64,000 nt of DNA, from the NCBI GenBank assembly GCA_037974665.1, contig CM075767.1, positions 20,600,840 to 20,664,839 on the forward strand, given 5' to 3'. The notes beneath the pieces were generated by a model, which was given only the letters and a program-made list of their open reading frames with translations, was not told the origin of the DNA and did no database searches. The position numbers and the translations under genes were made by a program. The first letter of the stretch is position 1, and every line of letters starts with the position of its first letter. This document shows, one piece after another, positions 1 to 13,276 of this stretch. Source of the stretch: Ehretia macrophylla (lineage: Eukaryota > Streptophyta > Magnoliopsida > Boraginales > Ehretiaceae).

Positions 1-1575
1 ATAAATCAACCTAGCTTTTATTTTTCCCTTTCAACAATTTTTCTTTAACATATTATCATAATAAATCAATCGCATGATAGCAATAATGAATGCTTTGATA
101 GTCAAGCACCTACAACAACGATATCCATAAAAGAGACATTTGCAATACAGATGATTCAAATAATCACTTAAGTATAGCTGGAAAGAGATGACATATTTTT
201 CTCCCTTTATTTATTTTTTTATTTTTTTATTTTTGAAAATTAAACAAGCTTTCATATGTGTCATCCCTTATAAAAACAAATTTGATGACACTTTAATTAC
301 ACATATAACATCACTTTGCTAGACAAACAAATAACTATTGCTTGTTGAATCTGAATAACATAAACTAACAAGATACTTTAAGTACAAAGTTGACTGTGCA
401 GTACATCAATAAACTATAGTATCATTCGAACTTACGTATCAAATTAGTCAAAGTAAACCTGTGAAGATGCAACAATATGAAATAGAGCTACTGTCAGTAA
501 GTTGAACGTGCTCAAGCATAAGATAAACAATACTAGCTCATAAAAACTGCACAGCAAATGGCCAGTGGCTTATTCCTTATTTAATTAGTAGTTGGGGTCC
601 ACACAACCCAAAAACTTAATTCCTTAAATGCCAGTAACTAATTAGATTGGTGATCAATATAATTGATTAATTAGTTGATTAGCATAAAATGTGAAGTTAT
701 AACTATCACTTATTTCTTATAACGATCATAGAACGAAGATAAACTAATTAAATAAGAACAACGCGAAAAATCATTCTCCAACAATGGAGTCCTTTTATTG
801 TATTATCCTATGATACTTGGTCTTAATATCAAAAAGGTTAATATTATTCAATTGGTCAAATACATAAACTTTCAAAGGTTCATGTCAAGCAATAAGATTT
901 CTTTCGTTTCTGAAAGCCATTTAGTTCTAACTGACCACCAACATTTATATAGTCAATTAATCACACTAGGCTTAGAAATTTATACAAATCCATGTACATT
1001 CATTTGTTCCAAATAAAGTAATTATACAAAGCTGAGGATAATCTAGGCAAAAGATTACGTCTTCTATAATAATTGAACAGCACAAAACAACGAAACAATA
1101 TAGGCTGCTGAATGCAACAATTAGTTTTTAATTGTTAGATGTTTAATTGTTATTGCTTATCCTCTAGGTTTGATTGTGCATCGTCTTTTACAATGTAGAC
1201 GCTGTATGGTAAATAAGACAAAACTAAATCTAATAGAACCCCCAACCAACCATACATTTCATGATGATGGCTAACCACATAAGGAATAAACAAACCAAAT
1301 ACTATATTGTATTCTATATTAGTTCATACTTGAGTTGTTCAAACGTGGAGTAAAATATGGCTTCGGAAAAAATCCGTAAGCATCATGCAACGTGTAATTT
1401 ATTCGAGTGATTCATTCTTAAAGGCAGAGACCATTAACATAACAACATACACAACGTAAGAAAACATACCAACAGTGCCTATTAGAAAACATTAATTCCT
1501 TAAAACAATTAATTATAGTAAAAGATGAATGCCTTACACAGGTCTTATTTTGATATTGGTGGTTCTGATACCATT
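1..1575. other. AT-rich stretch without a recognisable gene
   Basis: Only short chance reading frames occur here; none shows a known domain or convincing splice signals. The right edge (about 1561-1573) is a reverse-strand primer-binding-site-like sequence belonging to the LTR that follows, so part of this stretch may be the noncoding interior of that reverse-oriented retroelement. I could not find a matching second LTR within the window. Confidence 0.5.
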
Positions 1576-2107
1576 TGTTAAATTTTACACGATTTAATAC
1601 CATAATATAAAATACTGTAGTAATTAATTAATACTATTAAGTTGATTGAATCGGAAGCGTACCTTGATATGAAGCCATTAAAATTACCTTTGTTAATCCT
1701 GTGAACAACTTTGAGCGACGTGTTATGCTAAACACGTCTAGGCTAGGGGTTTCATCTCCCTCTACAACTTCTGTATGGTGGAAGTGAACCCTAATAGCCT
1801 AATATATAAACTATTAGTATTCTAGATGGAAGAAAGGGTCTAGCCTAAAAACTATATTGGACCCCCCTCTCAAGCTACCCTAATATAAAATAGGCTCTAC
1901 ACCTTGCATACCCACCACTAATAAAAATAATATCCATGAGATGGACCTAGGCCCAACTGGAGTGAATCACTATAAAATATATATTGGGCTTTACCGATCA
2001 ACCTCAACTTGTTTTCAAAATGAAAAAATATTTCAATCAGTGACAGCTCATATAATTTAAAAAAATCTAACATATAGGACACAATTTGCACTATTATATT
2101 CCTGGCA
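1576..2107 (-). repeat. LTR with adjacent primer-binding site, copy 1 (reverse orientation)
   Basis: A 532-bp unit starting TGTTAAATTTTAC and ending ATTCCTGGCA. A second copy lies at 31243-32288 and has the same length once a later insertion is removed. On the minus strand the LTR is followed at once by TGGTATCAGAACC, a good match to the initiator tRNA-Met primer-binding site, so this is the 5' LTR of a reverse-oriented LTR retrotransposon. No coding part is recognisable on the internal side. The family (Copia, Gypsy or TRIM) cannot be decided from the LTR alone. Confidence 0.6.
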
Positions 2108-2147
2108 TCTTTTTCAATTTGTCTTCCAAACGTGATATTGGTTGGGT

Positions 2148-3065
2148 TGTCAAAATTATTAAAATTGATTATACGGTAAATAATGTGGAGAAAAATGGAT
2201 AAATGTGTTAGCCGTCTCCAAATTTAGCCCGAGATTAGGGACAATTTACATTGTCTTAATTGTCTTTATTTTTGGCAACACAAATCTTGATTTGGTAAAA
2301 GATTGTGCAGGATTTATCTTATATGGTAAGAGATCAATTTGTTACAACTATGATTATGTTGAGACGATTTTGATAAGGCCAAGAAAATTATGATTGAGCA
2401 AATTTTTGGAGATTGACTTAGGTAAAAACTCCTACAAAGGTCAATAATGCTCACAGATGCTTGGAGCCCAAGATTGTAACACTCACACCTATATATACTA
2501 ATAATCTCGCAAGAATCAAGGTGTGATAGATGACGGAGAGCAAAGTCTAGATCTTATAAAGGTTGTAATGTGTTTATCAAGTCTGTCTGTGTAAACACTG
2601 TGACAAGAGTTTGTTTTAGAACTGTGAGCGCACTGAGCATATTTTGTTTGTGAACACTCTATTCATTTGTCTCATTAAACATCCTTCGGGAGAAGGAGGT
2701 AAGTATTCAGGAGAATACGCTAAGTCAAGAGGATCTCACTAAGTTGTAAATCCTTAGGTGAGTTAGATGGTCTAGGCGGTGAAGGTTACAAAGGGAGTTG
2801 TCAATCACATAAGTCCATTGACTATTGTAACCGTGAAAACATCTAGTAGATTGCCAATTTTGACCAGGGATTGGTCACGTGATTTTTTCTCAGTTGGGTT
2901 TTCCACGTTAAAATACTGTGTACTTTACTTAGTACCTTTTCATTTGTTTCACAGTATGAATAAGGCGTATCACTGTAGTTGATCCATTGATTACTGAGTT
3001 CTATCTGCAAACATGTTTAATTGTTTAAATGCACAATCAAACACGAAGCTGGAAACTAGTTTTCA
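2148..3065 (+). repeat. 5' LTR of the SIRE-like Copia element
   Basis: About 0.9 kb immediately upstream of a Copia gag. The right end (...AGTTTTCA) is followed by a primer-binding-site-like TAGTATCAAGAGC. The left edge is less certain and was placed near a TTGGTTGGGTTGTC motif. The length fits the long LTRs of the SIRE/Maximus lineage. No matching 3' LTR was found, so age cannot be estimated from an LTR pair. Confidence 0.5.
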
Positions 3066-6000
3066 AGTAGTATCAAGAGCTAGAAACTGAATCATTAACT
3101 TAGTGAGATCCGAGAGGTTTCTGGCTATTTTGCAGGAATGGACAACATGTGTGATGGAGGTTCAATCAACAGGCCATAACTATTTGATGGCTCTAACTAC
3201 AGTTATTGGAAAGGTAGGATGCGCTTATATCAAAGCGATTGATAAAGGTGCCTGGAGATCTATGGTTAATGGGTGGACTGCGCCCACTGTTGAGACTACA
3301 CTACCACAAAATAGAGCCACTAGCACATAGGGAGCATCATCTGAAGGGACTGGTAATAATTCTACTATTGTGGTCAGGACCATTACAGTTCCCAAACCTG
3401 AGGACTAGTAGACTAATGCTGAAGTGCGCTTGGTGAATTGTAATTCCAAAGCATTAAATGCAATATTTAATACAATAGACATCAACCAGTTCAAACTAAT
3501 TTCGAACTGTGAAACGGAAAAAAGAAGCATGGGATGTGTTGCAAACATCGTTTGAAGGTACAGAAGCTGTGAAAAGATTCAAATTACAGTATCTGACCAC
3601 GAAGTTTGAAGATCTAAAAATGCATGAGGATGAGACAGTGTCAGATTTTTATGCACGACTATATGACATAAACAATGAAGCCTTTGCTCTCGGAGAACGG
3701 TACTCTAAAGCAAAATTGGTAAGAAAGATCCTACAGTCTTTGCCATCAAGATTTGCATCGAAGGTAGATGCGATTGAAAAAGCAAAGGATCCTGACACTG
3801 TGTAGGTTGATGCACTTATCAGTTCTTTAAAGATATATGAACTAAAATTTAAACAGCAAAAGAAGGAGAAAAAACTTGCACTTCAGGCCGAACTATCTAA
3901 TGAATTAGATGGCAGCAATGACGGTTTGAAAACACTGGCACTGTTGATAAAAAATTTTGCTAGTGCTGTTGGAAAATGGCAAAAACAGAAAAAGTTCTCT
4001 AGGCAAGGAAATAACAGTAGACAGAATTTCAGCAGGCCCAATAGTGACAACCCTGGTAGAAGGATTAGTGGTGAAACACCCAGAGAAACTGATAACATGC
4101 CAAACAAGAGTATCTCTGGAGAAAAGAAAAAGAAAGGGATACAGTGTAGAGAGTGTGAGGGCTTTGGGCACATTCAAGCAAAATGTGCAAACACACTAAA
4201 AAAGAAAAAGAAAGCGTTTAATGCCACATGGAGTGATGAGGAGCCAGAAGAAGAAGATGCACCAAGTGATAATGATGCATGAGACTATATCACACTCATT
4301 GCTGTTTAGAATGGTCATACTGTGTCTAAATCAAATGTCATTGTGATTGGTGGGAAAGACACCGACTATGACGACTCAAAGACAGAAGAACCCATTAGTA
4401 ATGAAAAACTCCTAAAAACTTATGAACTGATGTTTGAAGAATGGGTTGTGGTTTATAAGAAGAATGAAGAATTTGTGATTTCTAATCTAGAACAGAGTAC
4501 AAAAATTAATGATCTTGAAAAACAAAATGAAACCCTCATCCAACGGTTAAAAGAAAAAAACTCTAAAACTGTTGGATCTACAAGGTGAATTACAGCAGTT
4601 ACAACGAAGTGTTCGCATGATGAATTCAGGGAAACAAAAACTTGATCATGCACTTTCAAGCTAGAAACCAAGTGGCAATCGCATTGGTCTTGGGTATCAA
4701 GGATCAAGTTCCACTTATACCACAGTGTTTGTCAAAGCCTCGAAAAATCAGAACTTCTACAGCCAACACCCTCACAGGCACCCACAATGACATCCAAGAA
4801 GAAATCCGAAAGAAGGTTTGTACCAATCTGTCACTACTGTGGCTATGCTGGTCATATTCGACCCCAGTGTTTTCGTCTCATGCAGGAAACAGGTATATCT
4901 ACTTATTATTTTCCATATCGGTGTAGTACCCTAAAAACAAAAGCATAACAAAGGATGAGAAAAATATGAGTACCTAAGAACAATCAAAAATGTTTTTTTA
5001 TTTACACTTCCTTAAAAGCCAGTGTTACTAACTCATGGTATTTGGATAGTGGCTGCTCGAGACACATGATAGATGATTGCAGTATCTTCACAGGCTACCA
5101 TGAATATTATGGAGGAAAGGTTACTTTTGGGGATGGCATATCTGGAAGGGTAATTGGTCGCAGTATAATGGCTGTTGAAGAATTTTTGAAACTGCAGGGT
5201 GTACTCCACGTTGATGGTCTTAAGGCAAACTTGATCAGCATTAGTCAACTTTGTGACCAAAATTTGTATGTACACTTTACTAAGGAAGGGTGCAAAGTGA
5301 TTGACAGTGATAATAACTATGTTCTTGTAGGGAAACGCTCATTTGATAACTATTACACTCTACCAGTTCCGTCCAACTGGGCCATGGTGTGCCTTAATAG
5401 TTCGCTTCAAACCACAAAACTGTGGCATTAGAAATTAGGTCATCTAAATTTTGAAATGTTAACCAAGATTGCCAATGCATGAATTGTTAAAGGAATACCT
5501 GAATTATCAGGGAAGAATGAAGGAGTTTGTGGTCTATGCCAATTAGGAAAACAAATTTGAACACCACATAAGAAAACACAACAATTGGCCACGAACAAAG
5601 TTTTAGAACTGTTGCACATGGATCTCATGGGTCCAATTCAAATAGAGAGCTTGGGAGGTAAGAAATATATCTTTTATGTGTTGACAATTTTTCCAGGTAT
5701 TCATGGGTGGACTTTCTACGGGAAAAATCCGAAACCTTTTAAGCCTTTCGAAAATTGTGTTTGCGGATCACCACTGAAAAAGGTAATGAGAAGGTGATTC
5801 AAATCAAAAGTGATCACGGTAAGGAATTCGAGAATCAATCATTTTCTGATTACTGTGTCGATCATGGCATTTCTCACGAGTTTTTTGCTCCCAAAACACC
5901 ACAGCAAAATGGAGTTATAGAGAGACATAACAGGATGTTGTAGGAGATGGCGCGAGCTATGATGACTAGAAGAAACACTCCTTGGAAATTCTGGGCAGAA

Positions 6001-7365
6001 GCCATCAACAGTGCGTGTTACACCATCAATAGGGTATATTCACGTTCAGGTACTGATAAAACACCCTACGAACTGTGGAAAGGTAAGAAGCCTATTGTGA
6101 AACACTTCCATGTGTTTGACAGTATTTGTTATGTTCTTAATGATCGAGATAATCTGGGAAAGTTCAATGCCAAGAGCGACAAAGCATTATTCTTAGGTTA
6201 TGCCTTGAACAATCGTGCGTATCAAGTTTATAATCTTCGAACGCTAACAGTTATGGAATCTACGAATGTAGTCATTAATGATACTATAGGTATGATCGAT
6301 GTTGACAGTGAAGAAGAGATATCACCACACATAGTAGCTGCTCTAGCGGATAAAGGTAAGGGAATACCGATGGAACTGGAACCAAATACAAAAAAAAGAA
6401 AAAAGAAGCTCAAACTCTTCTGAGGTGAACATAACTAACTATACAAATCACTCGAAGGACGACAAGCAACATGACCAGTTCAGTAGAAAGGTCAAGACTT
6501 CAGCAGATCTAGAGACTCAACCTACTGTGCCAGCAACTGATGATACAGTGACGACATTGCTATCCACTGAGGATTTATTTGACATGAAGTCCCCAGAGAT
6601 AGATAAGCAGGAACAATTCATGAAGAATACTGTGACAAATCTGGATTAGAAAGGACTATCAAGGCAAGTTCAAAGGGACCACTCATTGAATGATGTTATG
6701 GGCCCATTGGACCAAGGTATCAAGACACGAGATAAGAGTACGATTGACTACCAACAGTATACCAAGTATGCATGTTTTGTCTCACAGTTTGAACCTAAGA
6801 TGGTAAATGAAGTGCTGGAGGATGACCACTTGATTAATGCAATGCAAGATGAGCTTAGTCAGTTTGCTAGGAATGACGTCTGGACTTTAGTTCCTAAACC
6901 AAAAGGTGTTAATGTCATAGGTACCAAATGGATTTTCAAAAACAAAACCGATGAAAATGGCTTAATCACTCGCAATAAAGCTAGATTAGTTACACAGGGA
7001 TACACTCAATTTGAAGGAACTGACTTTGACGAAACATTTGCACCTATAGCTAGGATGGAGTCAATAAGATTGTTACTTGCAATTGCTTATGTTTTGCACT
7101 TCAAACTGTTTTAGATCGATGTGAAGAGTGTCTTTCTCAATGGCATCCTACAGGAAGAAACATATGTAGAGCAACTCAAAGGGTTTATCGATTCTCATTA
7201 CCCTACATACGTATATAAACTGAAGAAAGCACTATATGGCATCAAACAAACACCTCGTGCTTGGTATAAAAGACTCACAAAGTTTCTGCTGGACAAGGGC
7301 TATGCTCGAGAGGGAGTAGACAAAACACTGTTTTTGAAACACTTCAACACAAGACTATGTGTTGT
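2148..7365 (+). mobile_element. Ty1/Copia retrotransposon remnant, SIRE/Maximus-like
   Basis: A fossil Copia element in the order LTR, gag (about 3.1-4.3 kb, with a CCHC zinc knuckle near 4145-4190), protease (about 5.04 kb, DSGCSRHM), integrase (about 5.4-6.2 kb) and the first part of reverse transcriptase (about 6.8-7.36 kb, with the Copia AFLNG-like and [14 protein letters not shown]-like motifs). The gag start, with its AYIKAIDKGAW-like motif, and the long lysine-rich spacer resemble SIRE/Maximus. It is broken in roughly ten or more places and lacks everything after mid-RT, including RNase H, any envelope-like frame and the 3' LTR. It abuts Gypsy LTR sequence on the right. It looks old. 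Confidence 0.85.
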
Positions 7366-8433
7366 ATAACATTGATAATAGTAAGCCTCGGATGGCCTTA
7401 GAGTTTTGGAGAATTATGTTTAAAGAATATTGTGGAGGTTATGAATGCTTGTGTAGTATTGTTGTGGCTATTTCTTATGCATGCAGGAATGAGATTAGTC
7501 TTGGAAATAGAAGAAACTCCGTTCGTTTTTCCTCATTTTTGTGACTTTGGGTTTTGGATTAGGGCTCCGGTCTCATGAGGGATCGGGGTGTTACACACAC
7601 TGCTTGGAATAAGGGGATGATACTATCAATTAATTCAAGGTCGGCCGTCTCCAGCAAATGTTCATGCAATTGTATCCTTTTTCCTACTTTTGTTTGGCCC
7701 TAGACCTCGGAGAGTAGAGTTGATTGATTGTTGTCATATTAAAATTCATTTTTGTTACTTGTTTATACTTTTAATCTCATATGTTACCGCTCTTGCTGGG
7801 GCACTAGCCCTCGAAGAGTTAGGTTGTATGTTTATTGGTATCATGTTTAATTTCATTTCTTGTTAAATGATCATGTGTGCATGACATAGTTTTCTAAATA
7901 TTTTCAAAAGGATAAAACTCTTGCGAAAATCCCTTTCCTGTTAACCCTCACTGAGCTAAGTGTAGCTCACCCTTTTTCCTAACCATTATAGGTGAGCCTA
8001 AGCCTGAGCCACCTCTACAAGTTGAGGGAGAAGCTGCTTTGTTTGATGATTCAGATTTCTACCTTTTATGATCATGCTTGTTGTTAAAGATGTAATGCTT
8101 TCTGTAGTAGAGTATGATGTGGACTTGTATAACTTAATGGATTGTAACTATTCTTTTGGATAATTAGAAACGTAACTAAATTGTTACAATATTCTTTTGA
8201 GGCTTAGAGGATGTTATTGGGTTGTCATGTAAAGTTTGATGGATCTAGGTCTTGTATATAAGGACAGATTAATGAAATCTTGTATTGCCAAGGATTTGGG
8301 TAAAGCTTTTGAAGTTTCTTATGGTATATTAATGAATGTTAAGTTGTTAATCGATGAACTTACATGTGTTAAGCATTGTGATACATCATGTTCTGGCCTT
8401 AGCCTAACGATGGGTCGGGGTCGGAGCATTACA
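7366..8433 (+). repeat. Ty3/Gypsy-type LTR fragments
   Basis: Two consecutive stretches each end in the Gypsy-like LTR terminus ...TTACA (7595 and 8433). The first resembles the 3' end of the large LTR at 8775-11741: a TCCGTTCGTTTTTC-like segment, then GGGTTT, then a terminal TTACA. The second carries the CACTGAGC...GCTCACCC signature also seen near the 3' ends of the other Gypsy-type LTRs in this window. No coding sequence is present. They may be partial LTRs of related elements that replaced the 3' half of the neighbouring Copia element. Confidence 0.55.
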
Positions 8434-8670
8434 CTAACAATGTCCCATTTTAGTGAATGGAAAAACTAAATGCTCGCTGAGAAAGATTCATGGTTAGATT
8501 ATCATTTTTTCCATACTTAGAGGACCATTGAGGGTATTTACCCATTAACAAACTTTCAAACTTTTTATCGGGATACAATTCATCTTTAATATACATAAAT
8601 AAAAATATAAATAACAACATTTGACCCAAACGCTTTTCTGTCTTATTTTTTCTTTTGGTGTTAAAATGAA
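8434..8670. other. short unannotated spacer
   Basis: AT-rich sequence between Gypsy LTR fragments and the inverted-repeat end at 8671. I see no gene or regulatory signal in it. Confidence 0.4.
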
Positions 8671-8774
8671 GGGATAATTATACTATTAGTCCTAAATGTT
8701 ATCTTGCATTTTTAATTTTATCCCCATTATTCAAAGTTTTCCAATTTAGTCTTCATTATTAGAAAAAGTTAATT
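8671..8774 (+). repeat. left inverted end of a possible large DNA transposon
   Basis: About 100 bp beginning GGGATAATTATACTATTAG. Its reverse complement is recognisably similar (by eye about two thirds identical) to 25677-25778, which ends ...AATTATCCC. The large Gypsy-type element at 8775 is inserted at its inner edge, and the family-like sequence appears to resume at 21594. This suggests two ends of one element or two partial MITEs of one family. I could not find a convincing target-site duplication, so the pairing is tentative. Confidence 0.4.
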
Positions 8775-11741
8775 TGTGACGCCTGAGCCTAGCAATACAT
8801 TTATTTTATTAATTTGCATATATTTGTTTGCATTAAATTTGCTCGTTTTTCGATATATGAATTAAAGTGCACTTGCATTGCTTTATGTGCATTTGTGTGT
8901 GTTTAGTCATTGTAGGCAATAATTAAATTCTATCAAATGACCAAGTGAAGCCCCGGACCAGAAAATAGTTAATTTATTATTATTATTATTATTTGCATTT
9001 AATTGATTTTCATGAAATAATTATCTTATTATTTTTATTTATTCTATGTGCATTTAATCGATTTGTTTTCATTATTTGAATTGTTAATTGCATTATAGTA
9101 GCCACTTAGTGCGTAAATTACACCATCTAGCGATTTAGAAAGTTAGCATGTGGCTTATTAGAACATTCTACACCGTTTGGCCTTGTTGACTTAGTTCTAG
9201 CCACTTAAAATAAACTAAAATACAACACAAAATAAAACAAAGCATAGCATTAGAGAGGGAGAGAGATCGATTAAAAAAAAATTGAAAGAGTGAGAGGGCT
9301 AACCCGAGAGAGAGAAAAGGGAAAAGAAAGGGAATAAGAAGAAGAAGAAGAAGAAAAAGAAGAAAATGAGGAGAAAAAGGGGATTTCTTGCTAATCTAGC
9401 TCAGGCTCAAACTCAAGCTTCTCCTTGCATTTTTTAGCTAAGATAAGGTGAATGGTACATCCTATATGCATTTTTCTTGTATATTTGGAAATGGTAAGTT
9501 TATATAAATGTTGAATAAAGTTGATATATGCCATAAATTAGCTAGCTAGCATGATTATTATGTTGAATATGTGGAGTTTGAGTTGTATGCCTTCTGAACT
9601 TGGAAGATTTCGTGTAATAGTTGTTCTTGTTGTTGAGGTTGACAAAGGATTGTGTAATGTAAGTGTAGTGTTTGTTTTAAAGCTTGAAAAAGAAGTATTC
9701 TAGTTCAACTAGTTAGCTTGCAACCCAAACAAGAGCTAAACACTTGCAACTAAGGCTTGAACAAGTGAATAAATATGTGTGTGTGTTGTAGTGTTGACTG
9801 CCCAACGTCAGGCTGACTGCGGGCGCTGGATAGTCAGGCGGGTAAGGCTGCTACAGGTGGTAGCCTGGGCAGTATCTTTGCTTCTCTTATCTCTTTCCCC
9901 TTTTTGTGTAATAAATGAGCCTTTATGTTATAATGATGCTTTTTATACTAGATAAAGTCATAGTTATATTTAGTTTGCTCTTAGCTTTAAATTCCTAAGT
10001 GAAATGCTTCTATCTTTGAGTTGTTAGCTAGCGGTAAGTTAAATTGTTGTTGAGCTACATTCATGTACAAGTTGTTAGCCTTGGAAAGAGAAGAAATGCA
10101 TGAGTTAACTTCATAGTTCATGTGCTAGTTAAACTATAATTAAACTTGTCTTACACTTAACTATAGCATACTAGTTGAAATCCTATTTCCTTGAGTTATT
10201 GGTTAGTTAAATTCTAGGAATGTTGTTAAGCTACTTTCTTGAGCAATCTAATGGCTATTTGAAGGGGAGAAATGCATGAGTTAAATGCTTGATTCGTTGA
10301 AGCTTATGAGTTGGTTGTACTATTTGCTAGTTTAAACTACGATCATTTCTAGCTTGCATTAGTTATATATTTTCAATTGAATTGCTTCTATCTTGTGTGG
10401 TTAACTAGCAAAATGTTAGAGTTATTATTAGGTTAACTTTATATGCAAGCTAATAGCTAATTGAAAGTGAGAAAAATGTATGAATTAGTAGCTCTACTGA
10501 TTGATTGTATTATTATGAATGAATATGTTATGACATGCCTTTACTTTCCTAATTCATGAATATATTATGAGATGTTTTACGTGCCTAATTGCTTGAGGGG
10601 CAACCTACTTTGTTGTCTCTAGTTTATGTGCTTATCAGATTGATTATTCTTGGTTTATCAAATGCTACCTCATGTCAATGGTTACGCAACCATCTCGTTC
10701 GACGCGGATATGTTGACCCTCCCTGGGCGGCATCGGGCTTGCCAGTGGCTGGTTGCTCAACCTCTATGCTATATTCTCTCTCTCGCTAGGGACTTTACTA
10801 CCTTGGGAGAGTTGGGTCGTAGGATATTTATGGTACATCTGAAGCATACCCATTGGAGTATATGGGGATTTGCCGATTTTACTATCATATTCATGCTCAT
10901 GCTCATTTTCGTGTTCGTGTTCGTGTTCGTGTTTGTGTTTGTGACGGTGATCGTATCCTTTTTATATATGTTATATGGTTTATAAAGCTTGAATTATTAT
11001 CTCGTATCTTTGCTATACTCTCGTACTTATTATTGTGTACTTGTTATTCTTTATATGACTTATATATGTGCATTCACGAAAGAAGTTTCAAAACCTCACT
11101 GCATTTCTTTCCCCTTCACTGAGCATATGTTTGCTCACCTCGTTTACTCAACCGTTTCAGGAGAGGCCGAGGTGGGTCCTCAAGATCAAGTTTGAAGTTC
11201 TTTCCTTGCTTGTATGAAAGGTTGGATGGTGTTTTGTTATGATCTAGAGTTATGGATTATGATGTGCTTTCATGTTGTATAGTCTACCTTGTATCGAAGC
11301 ATAGTTTTGCACGTGATAGATTGTAGTTTTTGTCTTGTTGTAATCAAGAAGATGTTTTAAGTTTAATGTCATGTTGAAATGTAAATTTAATCTATTTTGA
11401 GCTTTTTAAACTTGTATATGATTGAAGTATTTAAAGAACTTGTATTAAACTAGGTAGCTAGAATCTTGGTACTTAGTAGTTCACTTGATCATGTTACTAC
11501 TTAGTTAGACTTATCTTGCTAAGGTTTAAGTAATAATGTTAAGATTGGTATGCTTACCTGGATTAGACCTTGAAAATGTGTTGTGGTCCAGTTGTTGGTG
11601 GCTTTTGTGTTTTTGTGCAGGTGTTGGAATGACCTACGTACAGAGGAAACTTCGTCCGTTTTTTTGTCATTTTTCGTGGCTTGGGGTTTAGATCGGGTTG
11701 CTATATCGAGAGTTGATTTTGCTAGGGATCAAGACATTACA
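8775..11741 (+). repeat. 5' LTR of the LARD-like element
   Basis: 2,967 bp, TGTGACGCC...GACATTACA. It contains a GA-rich stretch (9250-9380), three degenerate tandem units of about 180-200 bp (9945-10520), a CGTGTT-rich run near 10905-10935, and a GAGCATATG...GCTCACC motif near 11120-11140 that recurs in the other Gypsy-type LTRs here. It aligns along its length with 13277-15240 plus 20568-21593. Confidence 0.8.
9945..10520 (+). repeat. three degenerate ~190-bp tandem units inside the large LTR
   Basis: The block 'CTTCTATCTTTGAGTTGTTAG ... GAGAAATGCATGAGTTAA ... tgctagttaaacta' recurs with anchors near 10007, 10187 and 10387. Each unit contains a CTTGAGTTGTTGG-like segment, a TTGTTAAGCTAC-like segment and a GAAAGAGAGAAATGCATGA-like segment. 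The same triplication occurs in the right LTR (about 14470-15050), so it predates insertion. Serial duplication helps to explain the large LTR. Confidence 0.6.
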
Positions 11742-11743
11742 GA

Positions 11744-11755
11744 TGGTATCAGAGC
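11744..11755 (+). promoter_or_regulatory. primer-binding site (initiator tRNA-Met)
   Basis: TGGTATCAGAGC, 2 bp after the 5' LTR, is the classic plant primer-binding site complementary to the 3' end of initiator tRNA-Met. It sets the orientation of the element and its 5' LTR boundary. Confidence 0.85.
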
Positions 11756-13264
11756 TTAGATAGCTCATAAGCTAGGACAGGATTCTTGGTCTGTTGGGTA
11801 ACAACCCTTGATTACGTGCATGTGAAATATATCCTTGAATGAATGTATGTACCTGTATGTGAGACTTGTGTGTCTTTGAATGAATGTGTGCACTTATGTG
11901 TCATATTTGTGTAATATATGAAGAGTGTGTGATATGTGCATTTATGTGGCCATGTGTACCTCTAAGTGATTCCATGAGTAATTAATTGCCTTAGTTATTG
12001 GTAATAATGTGTGTACTTAAGTTGCATGGGTTAAATTGTTATTTGTACTAGGATATCTTGTTAAGCAAATTAGGTGTTAGAGAACTCTAGCATAATTAAT
12101 AGTTGCCTAATAGCCTAAGGTATTAATTGTGCATGTGTGATAGTTGCGTAGTATGTGAAAATTGTACCAAATATGTTATGTGTGTATTAAGAGGGGTTTA
12201 CCTTACGTGGTGTCAACTGTATACATACATTATATGTTAAAATGGTAAGTGATCTCTTCCCCTTATAGAGAGATGGCCAGTAGCGGATCTCCTAAAGATG
12301 TGGACCAGTAGAGAGATGGAGCAGTTGATCAGATATCAATTGGGGAACAGGTGCTAATAAAGATGGCGGATACCTTGGCTAAGTTAACTCAGGTACTTGA
12401 ACGTCAGATTCAGTGTGAGGCGTTGAAGGTGTCACCTAAAACTGAGAAGAGGAAAAATATGGTTGAGGCAGAACTAAGCCAGCAAAGCAAGAGACCCTTT
12501 CAGCCCTAACACTGTACCTTTTGCAGACGTAGAGATAATGATGTCACTAATTGCTGGAAGAAATTTGAGCAGTGTACAGGTTGTGGTAGTCGTCAACACA
12601 GAGTAAAAGACTGTCCAAAATGGAAGCGGAGGGTTGACGGAGGCACCCAGGGTAGAACTGCTGATAGGACTCCTGCTCGACGTGGACCGACCATAGTTTA
12701 TATCATCGATCAACAAGGGATACTTCGAGGAGCAAGTAAGGATTTCAAGGATGAATTATTTTATATGAATATAATAATGCATGTGTGATTATAATTGCTT
12801 ATGTTGAATAGTGGAACTCTGGAGTTATTTTTACGTATGTGTTGTAATTTGTGAGGAGTTGGTGTTTATATTTGGTATTCCTATTGGGTATTCTCCTTTG
12901 GAATTCTTATTCAGTATTTTCTTCGGGATTTTTACTTGGACTTCCTATTCAGTAATTTTTTTTGGAATTCTTATATGGTACTTGTATTCAGAGGGGTTCT
13001 TATTCGGAATTCTGAGTTGGTGTTCTTAATTGAAGCCTTTATTTGACATCTTTATTCGAGTTATCTCATTTGGTATTCTCTTTGGTATTCTTACTGGGGT
13101 TACTTATCGGTATTCTAGTACAATGCTCTTACTTGACAATCGGCATTTGCTAATCATAATTTGGCATTCAATGCTCCACCTTGTATACCTACCTGGGCCA
13201 AAGTTGCTGCAGTTCGATGCGAAGTTCTCTTATGAAAGAAGAATTGCGATGACGCAATTATTTT

Positions 13265-13276
13265 AAGGGGGAAGAA
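13265..13276 (+). promoter_or_regulatory. polypurine tract
   Basis: AAGGGGGAAGAA directly abuts TGTGACACC at the start of the right LTR. A purine run in this position primes plus-strand DNA synthesis in LTR retrotransposons. Confidence 0.8.

Larger units (their letters stand above)
11742..13276 (+). other. internal region of the LARD-like element, with a gag zinc-knuckle relic
   Basis: The region starts with the primer-binding site (11744-11755) and ends with the polypurine tract (13265-13276). Around 12573-12614 a CCHC knuckle of the form C-x2-C-x4-H-x4-C is readable, followed by a basic stretch typical of Gypsy gag C-termini. The remainder is noncoding, with runs of a TTGGTATTC-like motif between about 12870 and 13090. 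It is broken and gives no evidence of pol. Confidence 0.65.
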
